Assembly: GCF_003851885.1 (NCBI RefSeq)
Contig: NZ_BHZE01000010.1
Span: forward strand, 44,065-108,064
Source: Thermaurantimonas aggregans
GTDB taxonomy: Bacteria; Bacteroidota; Bacteroidia; Flavobacteriales; Schleiferiaceae
DNA: 64,000 bases
Reading direction: 5' to 3'
Part shown: positions 25,955-35,741 of the stretch, one piece after another
How positions within the stretch are numbered: the first letter of the stretch is position 1
Layout: each line of letters opens with the position of its first letter
Made by a program: the position numbers and the translations under genes
Notes under the pieces: model-generated
The model's input: only the letters and a program-made list of their open reading frames with translations
The model's database searches: none
Told to the model about the DNA's origin: nothing

Positions 25955-27724
25955 TTAATTTAAATACTTTTTTAAAATTTCAACATATTCTGAAATGATA
26001 GATAAAATTTTATCATCACTGACTCCGGAATAGATTGCCTTTTCTGAATCCGAAATTATCATGATCAACTTTTGAGTATCATGTGCAAAAATAGAATTTA
26101 ACAAAAGATTATTCAATGAACTCATTGTAGCTTCCTTATTATCCGAACTCTTTAGTACAATCTTCTTAAAATTTTTATTCAAATAGTTAAGTTTTTCTTT
26201 TGGACTTAAATTCGATTTTTCCATAGAATTTATAATTTCTCTTAGCTTATTTTTAAGTTCTTTCTTTTTTTGAAAAGAACTATAATATCTAACTAAATAC
26301 CATCGTAAACCAAAGAGGATAAGAACAGATAAGGACAAAACAAAAAACCACGTAAATAAAACAGTGGTTGAACTTATAGTGAATAAACTTTTTCTTTGGT
26401 TAAAAGTGTTTTTAATAAACAATATATCTTTGATATTTTTATTTTTTGATTCCTCTTTATCTTCTTTTACTTTTGATACGAAATTTTCATCACTGTGAAA
26501 TGTTCCACCAATTACATTGAGTTGCAAATTGTCTATTACAATTTCTTCATAAGTGTTTTTTGTAGTATTAAAATACAAAAATGAAATTTTAGGTAATTTA
26601 TAATTTCCTTTTAATTTTGGAACGAGAATATACTCGACAGTTTTTGAACCATTATATCCTTTAGAAGTGATAGAGTATCTTTCAGATATTTTAGGTTCAA
26701 ATTGATCAAATTGATCCGAAAATGTTAACTCAGGTAAGGTAACCATTTTTAAGTTTCCGGAACCCTCCAGCGTTATTATTAAAGAAACAGCTTCTCCAAC
26801 ATTTACTTCTGATTTACTTAAATAAGCCTTGAGTTTCATATTTCCAACACCCCCTGAAAATGGGGCCTTGTATGATGATGTAGCAGGAAGGGGATTAACT
26901 GTTAATAGAGGTGTTTTGAAAACAGAAATTTGGTTTACAATCGCACCCGACCCAAAAAATGGATTAAAAAAATCGCGTCTATTTGTGGGTACCTCAGTAG
27001 GGATACGAACTTCAAGAGATCCTACATCAAACTTACCAATTTTTTGTCCAAAAACCATATACCTTTTTAAGGGTATGACATTGTATAATTCACCATTTAC
27101 TTGTTCTTGAAATGGTTGAGATTCATCTTTAAGTACTTCAGAATAGAACCCATTAAAAGATGGCTCATTTAAAATTTCAACGTTAGAGACCGAAGTCCTG
27201 TAATACAATAAATAATCCACAACCATACCTTCACCGACATACAAAGTATTTTTTGGAATTTTTACTCTAACAAATGCAAGCTTTTTAGCAATAAATTTAG
27301 GATCATTAGGATCAGTTATTTCATCCGTTGCAGCTGCAGTTACCTCTATTTCAATAGGTTTTGATTTAATCGTTTTACCACCAACATTTATTGAGGCTTC
27401 AGAAATAATGAATTTACCAACTTTTTTGGCAATTATTATGTAGGAAATCGTTTGTTCAGTTCTAAATCCTGCGTTGTCAAACGTAGAAAAAACCCGATTA
27501 TTTGGTCCTGAAACTACTGTAAAATGCTCTCTAAGATTTTTTGGCTCGATAAAATTTGTTCCTTGTCCGTTGATAGTAAAGCTAATTTCAAATTCCTCAT
27601 ATTTATTTACCCTATATTTTGAAGCTCTAGAAATCAATTGATTCTCTTGAGCTAAAATTGTAGAAGAATACTGTAAAAAAAGTAATAAGCAAAGAAATAT
27701 TTTGTATTTACCAATCTTTTTCAT
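25955..27724 (-). CDS. batD: BatD: oxygen-tolerance family membrane protein
   Basis: A 589-residue exported protein with a signal peptide ending 'STILAQ'. It has tandem immunoglobulin-like beta-sandwich repeats ('NVGEAVSLIITLEGSGNLKM', 'GSKTVEYILVPKLKGNYKLP') typical of the BatD family. One membrane helix near residues 450-475 is followed by a basic cytosolic helical tail of about 110 residues. 'FNPFFGSGA' near residue 260 is a glycine/aromatic loop also common in the family. It overlaps batC by 17 bases, implying translational coupling. Confidence 0.85.
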   Translation of the reverse strand: MKKIGKYKIFLCLLLFLQYSSTILAQENQLISRASKYRVNKYEEFEISFTINGQGTNFIEPKNLREHFTVVSGPNNRVFSTFDNAGFRTEQTISYIIIAKKVGKFIISEASINVGGKTIKSKPIEIEVTAAATDEITDPNDPKFIAKKLAFVRVKIPKNTLYVGEGMVVDYLLYYRTSVSNVEILNEPSFNGFYSEVLKDESQPFQEQVNGELYNVIPLKRYMVFGQKIGKFDVGSLEVRIPTEVPTNRRDFFNPFFGSGAIVNQISVFKTPLLTVNPLPATSSYKAPFSGGVGNMKLKAYLSKSEVNVGEAVSLIITLEGSGNLKMVTLPELTFSDQFDQFEPKISERYSITSKGYNGSKTVEYILVPKLKGNYKLPKISFLYFNTTKNTYEEIVIDNLQLNVIGGTFHSDENFVSKVKEDKEESKNKNIKDILFIKNTFNQRKSLFTISSTTVLFTWFFVLSLSVLILFGLRWYLVRYYSSFQKKKELKNKLREIINSMEKSNLSPKEKLNYLNKNFKKIVLKSSDNKEATMSSLNNLLLNSIFAHDTQKLIMIISDSEKAIYSGVSDDKILSIISEYVEILKKYLN

Positions 27725-28385
27725 TTTTCACAGATTTATTCTTCTTTTTTTCTTTATTTCTTACCTTTTCTTGAATGGATTGATCTTTAGATTCTATGTA
27801 TTTTAACATATTCTCTAATATTTTTTCATCCATTTCTACTTTTTTTTCTGATTTATTTTCATCACTAGAATTCGATTTTTGTCTTGTATTTTCATCTTTT
27901 GATTCATTTGAATTTTGAGAAGAATTATTATTTTGATTCAGACCAGCCTTAATCTTCGAATATGTTCTGGCATAGTTATATTGGGTTTCAGAATCTTCCG
28001 GATTTAGAATAAGGGCTTTTTTGTATGCTTCCAGAGCATTTTTGTAATCATTCTTTTGGTAATATGAATTTCCAAGATTATGAAATGCTCTGGAACGAAT
28101 TTTTTCATCTTTGGTCGAATTTACCAAGTTCTCATAAATTGAAATTGCATGGTCGAAGTTGTTCAGCTTATAGATAGAATTACCGTAATTGTACTGTGCT
28201 TCATCAGTTGGTTTATCTTTTCGTTTAGAAATAGCTTCTCTGTACATATTACTTGCCTCTTCATATTTCTTTTTATCAAAGTATTCATTACCTTTATTTA
28301 TTTTTCTTTTATACGGTGAAATTTGCCCAGATAAAATGGTAATATTTATCAAGTATAAAATTATTATTTTTATGACATCTTTCAT
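27708..28385 (-). CDS. batC: BatC: TPR protein with charged tail
   Basis: A 225-residue protein with a hydrophobic N-terminus, then three or four TPR units to about residue 150. Examples are 'EEASNMYREAIS', 'EAQYNYGNSIYKLNNFDHAI' and 'ALEAYKKALILNPEDSETQY'. The C-terminal 75 residues are Asn/Ser/Lys/Glu-rich and probably disordered, ending in a very basic segment. It overlaps batB by 4 bases and batD by 17. It likely acts as a periplasmic scaffold for the VWA proteins. Confidence 0.85.
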   Translation of the reverse strand: MKDVIKIIILYLINITILSGQISPYKRKINKGNEYFDKKKYEEASNMYREAISKRKDKPTDEAQYNYGNSIYKLNNFDHAISIYENLVNSTKDEKIRSRAFHNLGNSYYQKNDYKNALEAYKKALILNPEDSETQYNYARTYSKIKAGLNQNNNSSQNSNESKDENTRQKSNSSDENKSEKKVEMDEKILENMLKYIESKDQSIQEKVRNKEKKKNKSVKNEKDW

Positions 28386-29398
28386 TTCTTGAGGATAAAA
28401 TATAAATAATCAAAAACTATTAAATCAATCAACAATAAAATGCAAGCACCAATAAGTGGAATATAATATAAACTTGAATATCCACTTTGAATGTTTCTTT
28501 CTGTTTCTATACGTTTTGCTTTATCAATTTCTTGTAACAAAATAGAAGAAATTTGCGAGGTAGATTTTGAATGAAGGTATAATCCATCTAATTGTTTAGC
28601 TAATTCTTTGAGATTATTTTCATTTAGTTTAGTAATGACCACATTTCCGTATTTATCTCTTTTATAATCTTTACCAAAATTACTAGAAACTGGAATCGGT
28701 CCTCCTACTACCGTGCCAACACCTACTATAAATAGTTTTACATTTAATTCTCTTAGGTTTTCAAGAATTCTTTTCATTTGGCCTTCGTGTTCTTCTCCAT
28801 CAGTAAGTAAAATCAGAATTTTATCAGCCGAACTCGACGGATTGAATAAAGAAATAGAGCGCTCGAGTGCCTCTTCGATATTAGTTCCTTGGGTTAAAAT
28901 ATAATCTGTATTTACGTTTTTGACTAAAGAATATACATTCTCTAAATCTGAAGTCATTGGTTGTAAAAGCGCTGATGTGCCAGCATAAACAACTAAACCA
29001 ACTTTATCATCTTGAATATTTTTTAAAACATTTAGTATAATTTGACGGGAAAATTCCAATCGATTAGGTGAAATATCATCAGCTAACATGCTATTGGAAA
29101 TATCTAAACAAAAAATTATTTCACAACTCGATGATTCTTTTTTCCGTGTTGTTGTATATTCTCTTGGATTTGCAGCTGATAAAAATAAAAGAATTAAGAT
29201 AAAAAATTTTAAAATATACTTGCTTGTTATTCTCTTGTAATCATAATACTTAAATATTTTTTCATAAAAAATATTTTCAACAATCTTCCTAGATAACTTT
29301 TTAAATTTATTAATTAAAATACCTGATAAAGTAAATAAGACTAAAGCGAACAGAATGCCATAAATAACGTATTCAATATGTTGAAATTCGATATTCAT
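28382..29398 (-). CDS. batB: BatB: VWA-domain membrane protein
   Basis: A 338-residue protein with two N-terminal membrane helices, a von Willebrand factor A domain and a C-terminal membrane helix (about 305-335). The metal-site motif DxSxS is present in 'IIFCLDISNSMLADD' (Asp near 99), with the conserved Thr and Asp in 'LTQGTNIEEAL' and 'ILLTDGEEHEG'. Four-base overlaps with batA upstream and batC downstream show tight coupling. It is the second VWA protein of the cluster, and the pair probably forms a heteromeric membrane complex. Confidence 0.88.
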   Translation of the reverse strand: MNIEFQHIEYVIYGILFALVLFTLSGILINKFKKLSRKIVENIFYEKIFKYYDYKRITSKYILKFFILILLFLSAANPREYTTTRKKESSSCEIIFCLDISNSMLADDISPNRLEFSRQIILNVLKNIQDDKVGLVVYAGTSALLQPMTSDLENVYSLVKNVNTDYILTQGTNIEEALERSISLFNPSSSADKILILLTDGEEHEGQMKRILENLRELNVKLFIVGVGTVVGGPIPVSSNFGKDYKRDKYGNVVITKLNENNLKELAKQLDGLYLHSKSTSQISSILLQEIDKAKRIETERNIQSGYSSLYYIPLIGACILLLIDLIVFDYLYFILKK

Positions 29399-30384
29399 TC
29401 AATTAAATTTCTAAAAAGAATTATTTTTAAAAGCCAATCTAACAAAAATAAAGCCATTCCTGAATATAAAAAATATGTAAAATATTCTCTTTTAGTATCG
29501 TATTTAATCTCTGTTATTTTTGATCTTTCAAGTTTATTTATTTCATCGTAAATTTTTTTCAAAGCTACTCCATCAGTTGCTCGATAGTAGCTAGCACCCG
29601 TAATACTGGCAATCTTTTTTAGCAAATTTTCATCTATTGTTACCTGGCGATTTTCAAAAATTAAATTACCAGAATAATCATATGCTACAGGTGTTAAAGC
29701 ATAACCTTTTGTACCCACACCGATTGTATAAACTCTAATTCCAAATGTAGCTGCCATTTCTGCAGCGGTTAAAGGATCTATTTCTCCCATATTATTTTCC
29801 CCATCGCTCATTAAGATAATTACTTTACTTTTAGTAGGGGAATTTTTTATACGATTTACTGCAGTAGCAAGTCCCATACCTATAGCAGTACCATCATCAA
29901 CAAATCCATAAGTAATTTCATTTATAGCATTTACGAGTGCATTTTTATCACTCGTCAATGGAATTTTTGTAAAACTTTCTCCTGCATAAAGAACTATTCC
30001 AATTAAATCATCCGTTCTGTTAAGCACAAACTCAGTAGCAACTTTTTTCGTGGCACTCAGTCTATCAGGTTTGAAATCTTTTGCCAACATACTGGCTGAT
30101 ATGTCGATGGCAAGTATTATAGAAATTCCTTGTCCATCTATAGTTTTTCTGTACTCGTGTTTTACATATGGCCCTGATACAGAAATTAGTAATAGAATAA
30201 TTGCTATAGCTTTAAGTACCCTTCCAAATATTTCAGGATTTATAATGCGATTTTTATAATCGCTTAATGAATTATGGCTTACTTTTAAATTGGGATAAAA
30301 TTGCCTTTTACTAAAAAAGTAATTAATTAAATAAAAGATAGGAATGACTAAAAGTAATAAAAAATAAGGCCTTTCAAACAACAT
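29395..30384 (-). CDS. batA: BatA: VWA-domain membrane protein
   Basis: A 329-residue protein with the same plan as batB: N-terminal helices ('YFLLLLVIPIFYLINYFF', 'VLKAIAIILLLISVSG'), a VWA domain and a C-terminal helix. The metal-site motif is 'ILAIDISASMLAKDF' (Asp near 94), followed by 'LTSDKNALVNAI', 'GTAIGMGLATAVNRIK' and 'VIILMSDGENNMGEID'. It lies 9 bases after the unnamed membrane gene at 30394 and overlaps batB by 4 bases. Confidence 0.88.
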   Translation of the reverse strand: MLFERPYFLLLLVIPIFYLINYFFSKRQFYPNLKVSHNSLSDYKNRIINPEIFGRVLKAIAIILLLISVSGPYVKHEYRKTIDGQGISIILAIDISASMLAKDFKPDRLSATKKVATEFVLNRTDDLIGIVLYAGESFTKIPLTSDKNALVNAINEITYGFVDDGTAIGMGLATAVNRIKNSPTKSKVIILMSDGENNMGEIDPLTAAEMAATFGIRVYTIGVGTKGYALTPVAYDYSGNLIFENRQVTIDENLLKKIASITGASYYRATDGVALKKIYDEINKLERSKITEIKYDTKREYFTYFLYSGMALFLLDWLLKIILFRNLIE

Positions 30385-30393
30385 ATTAACAAG

Positions 30394-31293
30394 TTATTTT
30401 TTTTGTGCTTCAATCATAAAAGGATTTTGTTTTTGACTTTCAATAAATAACAGTATATTTTGCATAATTTCAAAGGTTTTTGTCTTATTATCAATTGCTT
30501 TTGCAAACTTTATCATTTGTGAATATTTAAAAAATTGCTTAAGCACATCAGTGTAGTGCATACTTACTGGCAAAAAGGTTATTAAATCGAATATTTCTGT
30601 AGTTGTTGATTCTAAGAAAGGTTGATTATATTTTTTTTCTAAATATTCACGTAATAGACTATCAATCTTAAAAAAATACTCACTAGATTGCATTTCATTT
30701 TTTTCGTATAAGTAATTGTACTCCTTTATATTTTTTATTACATAGTCCTCCAAACTTATATGAGGCATTTCTTCTTTGCCACTTGTGTTTTTTCTTCTCG
30801 GAAAATATCTTTTGACAATGAACAGAAATAATATTGTTATTACTATTATTGATACCCATAAAATCCAACGATTATCGTAAAAAGAAATATTTTCTTTAAT
30901 ATCATAAATTTCTATTTCATCCTTGAGTAGCGGAATGAATACTTGTATTGATACGGGTTCTGATATATGATGAATAGAATCTATAATAAAAGTAAGCGGT
31001 TGAAGAGTAAAAATCCCTGTGTCTAATATTACCGCTTTGAGCCTGGTGAAAATATAACTAGAGTCTACAAGCAACGTATCCCATTTATTGAGAAAATAAA
31101 ACCCATTTAATGTATCGTTCAACTCTGGGTAAACAATATACTCAGCTTTTGGCAATTGAAAAATTAAATCAAAAGATTGACCAATAGCTATGCTGTTAGA
31201 TTTATGAATAACTTTTATTTTTTCAGATTGTGAAAAAACCTGAAAGAAAAAAATTAAAAATATGACAAAACTTGTTGTAAATCTCCGTTTCAT
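30394..31293 (-). CDS. Bat-cluster membrane protein of unknown function
   Basis: A 299-residue protein with a signal peptide ('FVIFLIFFFQVFSQ'), a beta-rich periplasmic domain of about 115 residues, one membrane helix ('WILWVSIIVITILFLFIVK', about 144-163) and a cytosolic helical domain with 'YNYLYEKNEMQSSEYFFKID'. I cannot name it. The plan recalls DUF4381/BatD-like accessory proteins found between DUF58 and batA in other Bat clusters. It overlaps the DUF58 gene by 4 bases, so it is part of the same unit. Confidence 0.7.
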   Translation of the reverse strand: MKRRFTTSFVIFLIFFFQVFSQSEKIKVIHKSNSIAIGQSFDLIFQLPKAEYIVYPELNDTLNGFYFLNKWDTLLVDSSYIFTRLKAVILDTGIFTLQPLTFIIDSIHHISEPVSIQVFIPLLKDEIEIYDIKENISFYDNRWILWVSIIVITILFLFIVKRYFPRRKNTSGKEEMPHISLEDYVIKNIKEYNYLYEKNEMQSSEYFFKIDSLLREYLEKKYNQPFLESTTTEIFDLITFLPVSMHYTDVLKQFFKYSQMIKFAKAIDNKTKTFEIMQNILLFIESQKQNPFMIEAQKK

Positions 31294-32153
31294 TTTTCAG
31301 AAAAGTATTTTATTAATGATTTCAGATAATTGTCATTTGTTGTAAGGTCTATAAAACCGGCAGAAAATTTTTCAAACATTTTTTTCACTTGTTCATTTTT
31401 TTTATTGCGATATTCAATATAGGATTGAACATTCTTTTTATTAAGATTAATCCAATAGGATGTATTACTTTCAATGTCTGTTATTTTAATATAACCTAAG
31501 GTTGGAATAATTTTTTCAATTGGATCTTGTACTCGTATGACTGTTACATCGTGATATGCACATAATTTTCTGAAGTGTTTTTCATTATAATCATCAATCA
31601 AGAAGTCAGATATTAAAAAGATAATTGTTCTTCTTTTGAATACTTTATTTACATATTGGATTGCATCGTTAATCGAAGAATATGGTGAAAAATTATCATT
31701 AAAAATAAGTTCTCTGATGATTTTAAGTGCATGAAATCTGCCTTTTGCGGGTTTTAGAACTTTTTCTACTTTATCGGTAAAAGTAATTAGCCCAACTTTG
31801 TCGTTGTTTTTAAGTGCTGATAGAGTAATTAAAGCAGCTATTTCAGCTACATAGTCTGATTTTTCTGCATTTTTAGTTCCATAGGACATAGACGCGCTAT
31901 GATCTACCAAAAGCAAAATAGTTAGCTCTCTTTCCTCCTCCATTATTTTTACATGAGGTTCAGAAAGACGAGCTGTTACCTTCCAATCTATGCGTCTAAT
32001 GTCGTCTCCGAAAGAATAAGGTCTAACTTCCGAAAATGTTAATCCTCTACCTTTGAAAGCAGAGTGATAACTTCCAGTTAGAATATCATTACTTTGTTTT
32101 TTAGTCTTTATCTCTATTTGTCTTACCTTTTTCAGCAGCTCTTTTGTATCCAT
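31290..32153 (-). CDS. DUF58 protein of the Bat cluster
   Basis: A 287-residue soluble protein. The DUF58 signature is 'GRGLTFSEVRPYSFGDDIRR' followed by 'IDWKVTARLSEPHVK', then a degenerate VWA-like fold ('LLLVDHSASMSYGT', 'FLISDFLIDD'). DUF58 proteins are partnered with MoxR ATPases and VWA proteins. The short length without membrane helices is common for Bat-cluster DUF58 members. It abuts moxR without any spacer and overlaps the next gene by 4 bases. Confidence 0.88.
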   Translation of the reverse strand: MDTKELLKKVRQIEIKTKKQSNDILTGSYHSAFKGRGLTFSEVRPYSFGDDIRRIDWKVTARLSEPHVKIMEEERELTILLLVDHSASMSYGTKNAEKSDYVAEIAALITLSALKNNDKVGLITFTDKVEKVLKPAKGRFHALKIIRELIFNDNFSPYSSINDAIQYVNKVFKRRTIIFLISDFLIDDYNEKHFRKLCAYHDVTVIRVQDPIEKIIPTLGYIKITDIESNTSYWINLNKKNVQSYIEYRNKKNEQVKKMFEKFSAGFIDLTTNDNYLKSLIKYFSEK

Positions 32154-33155
32154 TTAGGGCACTTGGATGGTTTCAATAAGTTTGTCGATAATGTAATCAG
32201 TTGTTAACTCCTCAGCTTCTGCCTCATATGTAAGACCTATTCTGTGTCTAAAAACATCGTGAATGACACTTTTTACGTCATCGGGTAGAACAAAAGGTCT
32301 TCCTTGTAAAAACGCATTAGCTTTAGCTGCTTTTGCTAAAGCCAAGGTAGCCCTAGGTGATACCCCGTAAGAAATCAAAGCTTTAAGAGGGGCTAAACCG
32401 TAGGACTGCGGCTTACGCGTAGCAAATACAAGGTCAACAATGTATTTTTCAATTTTTTCATCCATGTAAATGGAAGAAACCAACCTGCGGCCTTCAAATA
32501 CATGTGAAAGTGATGCTACTGGTGATACATTTATATCATTGAGCTGATTAACATAATTCCTTAAAATTCTCAACTCATCCTCTTCAGATGGATAGGTAAT
32601 TACTATTTTCATAAAAAAGCGGTCGAGCTGCGCCTCGGGCAATGGGTAAGTACCCTCTTGCTCAAGTGGATTTTGTGTTGCAAGGACTAAAAACGGCTCT
32701 GGAATTTGAAAAGTTTCTTCACCAATTGTGACCTGTTTTTCTTGCATAGCCTCCAGTAGTGCACTTTGCACTTTTGCCGGAGCTCTGTTGATTTCGTCAG
32801 CTAATATAAAATTACCAAATATAGGACCTTTGCGAACGGTAAATTCATTTTTTTGGACATTGTAAATCTGAGTGCCAATAACATCTGAAGGCAATAAATC
32901 GGGCGTAAATTGTATTCTTGAAAATTTGGCTTCAAAACAAGATGCCAACGATTTAATGGCCAATGTTTTAGCTAATCCAGGTACACCTTCAAGTAAAATG
33001 TGACCTGAAGAGAGTAACCCGATTAAAAGTCTGTCGACCATGTACTCCTGGCCTATCAAGACTTTCGAGAGTTCGTTTTTTATATCCCTTAAAAATTGCG
33101 AGGATTTCTCGATTTCTTCTGCTATGATTTGCAATTCTTTATTAATTTCACTCAT
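32154..33155 (-). CDS. moxR: MoxR-family AAA+ ATPase
   Basis: A 333-residue AAA+ ATPase, first gene of the Bat cluster. Walker A is 'HILLEGVPGLAKTLAIKS' (near 53-70). 'FSRIQFTPDLLPSDVIGTQI' follows, then Walker B 'FILADEINRAPAKVQSALLE', sensor 'VLATQNPLEQEGTYPLPEAQ' and 'LDRFFMKI'. The C-terminal lid has 'GVSPRATLALAKAAKANAFL'. MoxR ATPases are thought to act as chaperones activating VWA partners, here BatA and BatB. A divergent hybrid kinase starts 213 bases away. Confidence 0.93.
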   Translation of the reverse strand: MSEINKELQIIAEEIEKSSQFLRDIKNELSKVLIGQEYMVDRLLIGLLSSGHILLEGVPGLAKTLAIKSLASCFEAKFSRIQFTPDLLPSDVIGTQIYNVQKNEFTVRKGPIFGNFILADEINRAPAKVQSALLEAMQEKQVTIGEETFQIPEPFLVLATQNPLEQEGTYPLPEAQLDRFFMKIVITYPSEEDELRILRNYVNQLNDINVSPVASLSHVFEGRRLVSSIYMDEKIEKYIVDLVFATRKPQSYGLAPLKALISYGVSPRATLALAKAAKANAFLQGRPFVLPDDVKSVIHDVFRHRIGLTYEAEAEELTTDYIIDKLIETIQVP

Positions 33156-33173
33156 CTAAAATTTATTTGCAAG

Positions 33174-33181
33174 CAAAAATA
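33174..33181 (-). promoter_or_regulatory. Probable -7 box for the moxR-bat operon
   Basis: The minus-strand sequence TATTTTTG, 18 bases upstream of the moxR ATG, matches TAnnTTTG. The -33 region has only loose matches. It lies in the 213-base spacer to the divergent kinase, which otherwise shows nothing clear. Confidence 0.4.
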
Positions 33182-33368
33182 TTAATCTATGGAAAGTAAA
33201 GAGCTACGTAAAAAGCTATAAAACTAAAAGATACATTAAAATTCCAAATATTGGAAATATATTTCATATTTGGATACATCAATGGGATAATCAATAGGGT
33301 AATGCTTGAATTTCAGTTTATTAAGATTGATTAATCTATTGGTATAAAGGTTGAGATTATAAGGTGTC

Positions 33369-35741
33369 ATGTTCAGAGTAATAAATTTCGTTTTTGTATT
33401 TCTCTTAATCGCCTTGAAATCTACAGGTCAAGTATTTGACTTGACGAACAATAACTATTACAATGACTTTCCTTCTGTAATAAACGATGGATGGCTGTTT
33501 TTCCCAAACGAGTTTTATACAAGTAAACAAATTAATTCATTAAAAAATCTAAGAGGTTATAAAATCAACGCAAATGAAACATGGCATAATTTAAACAAAG
33601 CAGGCATTATTGAATCAAATACAGGGTATGCCACTTACTATACTCGAATTAAAGTAGGAGAAGAAAACCCGCGTCTTGTCATAAAATTTCCAAAAATTTA
33701 TTGTGCTGCAAAGTTTTACGTTAACGGTGATTTATATACATCAGTAGGAGTAGTTTCAAACAAAAAAAGCAGTTATAAACCAGCACTAAAAACAGTATTT
33801 ATAGAATTAGACCCACAAAAAAGTAAAACATTCGACATTGTAATTCACGTTGCAAATTTTGATCATTTTGAAGGTGGGATCATATCACCTCCTATCATTG
33901 GAGCTTATAATTATTTACTTAACATAAACAATAAAATTCTTATTACTGACGCAGTAATATTAGGTTCATTTCTCGTAAGTGCCATTATCTTTTTCTTTAT
34001 ATACTTTATGGGTAATTTGGGATATGAATTTATTTCATTTTCAATTTTCTCATTATTTTTTGCCATTCAATACAGTATTTACAAAAGCGATATTTTTAGT
34101 TCGTTTTTCCAAGGTATAAATTATTATTTAAATATAAAAATAGGAGTGTTATCTGTAATGCTAACATTTAGTTCGTTTTTTGTTTATACTTATTACATAT
34201 TTCCAAAATATTTAAATAGAAATATCGCATTAGTCATAAGTTTAGTATTGCTTCTTTTTGGAATTACAGGAGTTATTATACCAGCGTATCACGTCACAAT
34301 GATACTTCCTGCATTCTTTCTTGGGTTCGTTCCTGTAATCACGTTATATCTTTTTTATGTATTTTCAAAAACCGTAATATTTAACGAACGGAAAAAACTT
34401 CTAAGCTCATTAGCAGCTTTTTCATTGCTTCTATTAAGTATCTATTTTTTAAATAATGAATTTCACTTTTTTACTTCTAATATATTTATTGATGGGTTAA
34501 TATTTTTCCTGTTTTTAGGAATACATATATTCCTCTTGATGTATAAATACAGCGTGAGAATTAAACAACTTTATATAGCAGTAGAAGAGTCAGCAAGAGC
34601 TAAAAACGAATTTATATCAACGATGTCCCATGAATTAAGAACTCCTCTAAATGGAATAATGGGTATGGCTTCAATGTTAAAAACAAATGAGACAGATCCT
34701 AATAAACTTAATAAAGTTGAAAGTATTATTCAAAATACTGAAAGATTAACCTCAATTATAGACGATATTTTGAATTTGAGTGATCTAGAGTCTGGCAAAA
34801 TACAATTAAAATACAATAAATTAAACATAAGAGAAATCATAAATAAAAGTGTAGAATTAACTAATCATTTTAGAAAGGATAAGAGCATAGATTTAGACAT
34901 ATTAATAGATCCTAATATTGACGAAATTCTAGTAGGTGACGAGCTGAGAATTAAACAAATATTTGTTCATTTCATTAGCAATGCATTTAAATTTACTCAA
35001 AAGGGTAAAGTTGTAATTTCAGGAAAATTAATGAAAAACAACGACAATATTCAAGAAATAGAATTTTCAATTTCAGATACCGGTCAGGGAATTTCAAAAG
35101 AAAAATTAAACGATTTATTTAACCGTTTTAAACAGGCCGATGGTTCACATGCACGTAAGCATGGTGGTATAGGATTAGGCTTGGCATTAGCACAACAATT
35201 AATTAGTTTGATGGGCGGATCTGTTAGTGTAAAAAGTGAGGTAAATAAAGGTAGTACATTCACCTTCAGTATTCTTTTGCGGAAAGCAGATAAAACAAGC
35301 AGTGTTAAGGAAAACACAGTATTTAGAAAGATTGAACTTGACCCATCACTGAAATTATTAGTTGCTGAAGATAATCCAGTGAACCAAAAGTTGATGCTAA
35401 TGATGTTAAAAAATCTTGGATATACGGCTGATATAGCAGAAAATGGTAAGGTTGCAGTAGAAAAAGCTTTAACTAGAAGCTATGACATTATTTTTATGGA
35501 TATTCAAATGCCAGAAATGGATGGATTAGAAGCTACAAGACAAATACTAAAAAATATTAGTGATAGACCTGTAATTATTGCAGTAACAGCAAATGCAACA
35601 GATAGGGATAGAGATGAATGTTTGGAAGTAGGAATGAATGATTTTGTATCAAAGCCGGTAAAGCCGCTTGAAATAAAAGAGTGTATCTTAAAATGGCAAG
35701 GACTTAGAAGCTTTTTAAATGAAAATAAAATAGCTATTTGA
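33369..35741 (+). CDS. 7TM hybrid sensor histidine kinase
   Basis: A 790-residue membrane kinase. A signal sequence leads into a periplasmic beta-sandwich (about 25-180, with 'GYATYYTRIKVGE' and 'VIKFPKIYCAAKFYVNG'), like the 7TMR-DISM extracellular domains thought to bind carbohydrates. About seven hydrophobic helices span 190-395. HisKA has its His near 421 in 'ISTMSHELRTPLNGI'. The ATPase domain shows 'FISNAFKFTQ', 'DTGQGISKEKLNDLFNRFKQ' and 'GGIGLGLALAQQLISLMGG'. The receiver begins near 663 ('LLVAEDNPVNQKLM') with the phospho-Asp in 'DIIFMDIQMPEMDG' and Lys in 'DFVSKPVKPLE'. It is divergent from the moxR cluster and overlaps the convergent glycosyltransferase by 8 bases. Strongly AT-rich. 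Confidence 0.92.
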   Translation: MFRVINFVFVFLLIALKSTGQVFDLTNNNYYNDFPSVINDGWLFFPNEFYTSKQINSLKNLRGYKINANETWHNLNKAGIIESNTGYATYYTRIKVGEENPRLVIKFPKIYCAAKFYVNGDLYTSVGVVSNKKSSYKPALKTVFIELDPQKSKTFDIVIHVANFDHFEGGIISPPIIGAYNYLLNINNKILITDAVILGSFLVSAIIFFFIYFMGNLGYEFISFSIFSLFFAIQYSIYKSDIFSSFFQGINYYLNIKIGVLSVMLTFSSFFVYTYYIFPKYLNRNIALVISLVLLLFGITGVIIPAYHVTMILPAFFLGFVPVITLYLFYVFSKTVIFNERKKLLSSLAAFSLLLLSIYFLNNEFHFFTSNIFIDGLIFFLFLGIHIFLLMYKYSVRIKQLYIAVEESARAKNEFISTMSHELRTPLNGIMGMASMLKTNETDPNKLNKVESIIQNTERLTSIIDDILNLSDLESGKIQLKYNKLNIREIINKSVELTNHFRKDKSIDLDILIDPNIDEILVGDELRIKQIFVHFISNAFKFTQKGKVVISGKLMKNNDNIQEIEFSISDTGQGISKEKLNDLFNRFKQADGSHARKHGGIGLGLALAQQLISLMGGSVSVKSEVNKGSTFTFSILLRKADKTSSVKENTVFRKIELDPSLKLLVAEDNPVNQKLMLMMLKNLGYTADIAENGKVAVEKALTRSYDIIFMDIQMPEMDGLEATRQILKNISDRPVIIAVTANATDRDRDECLEVGMNDFVSKPVKPLEIKECILKWQGLRSFLNENKIAI

